Positions 63,161 to 64,000 of a DNA stretch of 64,000 nucleotides are shown here, piece after piece; position 1 is the first letter of the stretch; the number at the start of each line of letters is the position of its first letter. The DNA is from Halomonas daqiaonensis (GTDB lineage: Bacteria > Pseudomonadota > Gammaproteobacteria > Pseudomonadales > Halomonadaceae), in NCBI RefSeq assembly GCF_900109725.1, contig NZ_FOBC01000018.1, positions 1 through 64,000 of the forward strand. Reading direction: 5' to 3'. Made by a program: the position numbers and the translations under genes. The notes under the pieces were generated by a model, which was given only the letters and a program-made list of their open reading frames with translations, searched no databases and was not told where the DNA came from.

Positions 63161-63165
63161 CCCCT

Positions 63166-63236
63166 AGCTGTAAGCTGTAAGCCGGATGCTGTAAGAGGAG
63201 AGATAACTTACCGCTTACAGCTTAAGGCTTACAGCT
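63166..63236 (+). repeat. Inverted array of AGCTGTAAGC repeats between dgcA and dgcB
   Basis: AGCTGTAAGC occurs at 63166-63175 and 63173-63182, GCTGTAAG at 63188-63195, and the inverse GCTTACAGCT at 63213-63222 and 63227-63236. The two sets can pair into a long stem. Such short intercistronic repeats may be REP-like elements of this genus and may stabilise the upstream message. Confidence 0.65.
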
Positions 63237-63260
63237 CCTCATCGAGGAGAGGTGAGCGAG

Positions 63261-64000
63261 ATGCTCGAGACCCTGTTGCCCATACTTATCTTCGCCGCCC
63301 TGGCGCTGGCAGTGCTCGGTGCCGTGCGGCGTATCCGCCTCTGGCGCCAAGGACGGCCTGCCAGGGTCGCCATTCTCGGTGGCCTTGCTGCCATGCCCCG
63401 GCGCTACCTGATCGATCTGCACCATGTGGTGGCCCGCGATAAGGTGATGTCCAATACCCATGTGGCCACCGCGGGGGGCTTCGTGTCGGCGGCAGCCCTG
63501 ATGATACTGGTTCACGGCCTGGGTTTTGACACGCCCCTGCTGGGCGGCCTCCTCCTCGCAGCCAGCACGGTGATGTTCGCAGGCAGCCTTTTCGTCGCTC
63601 GGCGACGCCTTGATCCGCCGGCGCGTCTCTCCAGGGGCCCCTGGATGCGCCTGCCGAAAAGCCTTCTAGCCTTCTCCCTGGGTGTCTTCCTGATCACCCT
63701 GCCCACTATCGGCGTTCTGCCGCCAGGCTTTTCACAAGGAGCGGGTCACTGGCTGCTGGCGCTGGTGCTGGCGGCGCTGGTGACCTGGGGCCTTGGCGAG
63801 ATGTTCTTCGGCATGACCTGGGGCGGGCCCATGAAACACGCCTTCGCCGGTGCCCTCCACCTGGCTTTCCATCGTCGTCCCGAGCGCTTTTCGAGCAAGA
63901 ACGGCCACGCGGGGCGCTCCACTGGCCTCAAGGCGCTGAATCTCGAAAATCCCGAGGCGCCACTGGGCGTCGAAACACCGGTTGACTTTACCTGGAACCA
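63261..64000 (+). CDS. dgcB: Dimethylglycine demethylase subunit DgcB, N-terminal part (cut by window edge)
   Basis: The reading frame starts with ATG 63261 behind GAGGAGAGG and is still open at the window end (246 residues visible). The visible part is the membrane domain, with hydrophobic segments near residues 4-24, 70-105 and 130-175, and the block RRYLIDLHHVVARDKVMSNTHV typical of DgcB. The iron-sulphur domain should follow beyond the edge. DgcB passes electrons from DgcA-catalysed dimethylglycine oxidation to the membrane chain. Confidence 0.82.
   Translation, partial: MLETLLPILIFAALALAVLGAVRRIRLWRQGRPARVAILGGLAAMPRRYLIDLHHVVARDKVMSNTHVATAGGFVSAAALMILVHGLGFDTPLLGGLLLAASTVMFAGSLFVARRRLDPPARLSRGPWMRLPKSLLAFSLGVFLITLPTIGVLPPGFSQGAGHWLLALVLAALVTWGLGEMFFGMTWGGPMKHAFAGALHLAFHRRPERFSSKNGHAGRSTGLKALNLENPEAPLGVETPVDFTWN

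Noticed and set aside
1-64000. CRISPR arrays, tRNA and rRNA genes
   Set aside because: No regularly spaced repeats with unique spacers and no cloverleaf or rRNA-like stretches were recognised on either strand.

Overview
The window reads as chromosome from a GC-rich halophilic gammaproteobacterium, most likely a Halomonas-type organism. This is inferred from four TRAP transporters, a large set of sugar-acid catabolic genes, and a GbdR-dipeptidase-DUF5943-dgcA-dgcB glycine-betaine catabolic block as known from Pseudomonas and Halomonas. No rRNA, tRNA or CRISPR array was seen.

Left end (1-7000): the 3' end of an IS1634-like transposase, then a tightly overlapping four-gene operon encoding a Wadjet/MksBEFG-like condensin defence system in the order SMC ATPase (jetC), MukE-like (jetB), kleisin-like (jetA), Toprim nuclease (jetD).

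7100-17850: a D-glucarate/galactarate module. A 2-hydroxyacid dehydrogenase lies divergent to 5-keto-4-deoxyglucarate dehydratase, two glucarate-dehydratase-family enzymes, TRAP transporter 1 with an extra 50-residue membrane protein, a GntR/FCD regulator with a palindromic operator, and 2-oxoglutarate semialdehyde dehydrogenase. The flow is glucarate to 5-keto-4-deoxyglucarate to 2,5-dioxopentanoate to 2-oxoglutarate.

18200-26900: a beta-hydroxyacid dehydrogenase, a DMT exporter, the D-galactonate (De Ley-Doudoroff) genes dgoD-dgoA-dgoK, TRAP transporter 2 on the opposite strand, and an HpcH/HpaI aldolase. 26900-30900 (minus): an FAD-linked 2-hydroxyacid dehydrogenase, L-fuconate dehydratase and a long FAH-family enzyme. 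31000-39200 (plus): an SDR, then PdxA2 and a DUF1537 kinase (four-carbon acid sugars such as threonate/erythronate), TRAP transporter 3, an Ldh2-type dehydrogenase and a GntR/FCD regulator.

39200-45800: uxaB-uxaA and an LgoD-like dehydrogenase (L-galactonate to tagaturonate to altronate to KDG), the last two steps of oxidative L-fucose breakdown (FAH hydrolase and SDR), and a divergent GntR/FCD regulator. 45900-55400: a pentonate (Weimberg-type) module with a second semialdehyde dehydrogenase, AraD1-like dehydratase, TRAP transporter 4, and two divergent IlvD/Edd dehydratases (arabinonate- and xylonate-type). 55400-57600: kduD and kdgK separated by two decayed genes (a HAD phosphatase tail and an internally deleted ghrB paralogue). 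57650-57935 is an ISL3 transposase scar. 58100-64000 is the gbdR/dgc block, running off the right edge inside dgcB.

Regulatory themes seen directly: every TRAP operon has a strong hairpin immediately after the solute-binding-protein gene, and TGTATGACA-like sites recur between divergent catabolic operons, suggesting shared control by FCD-type GntR proteins.
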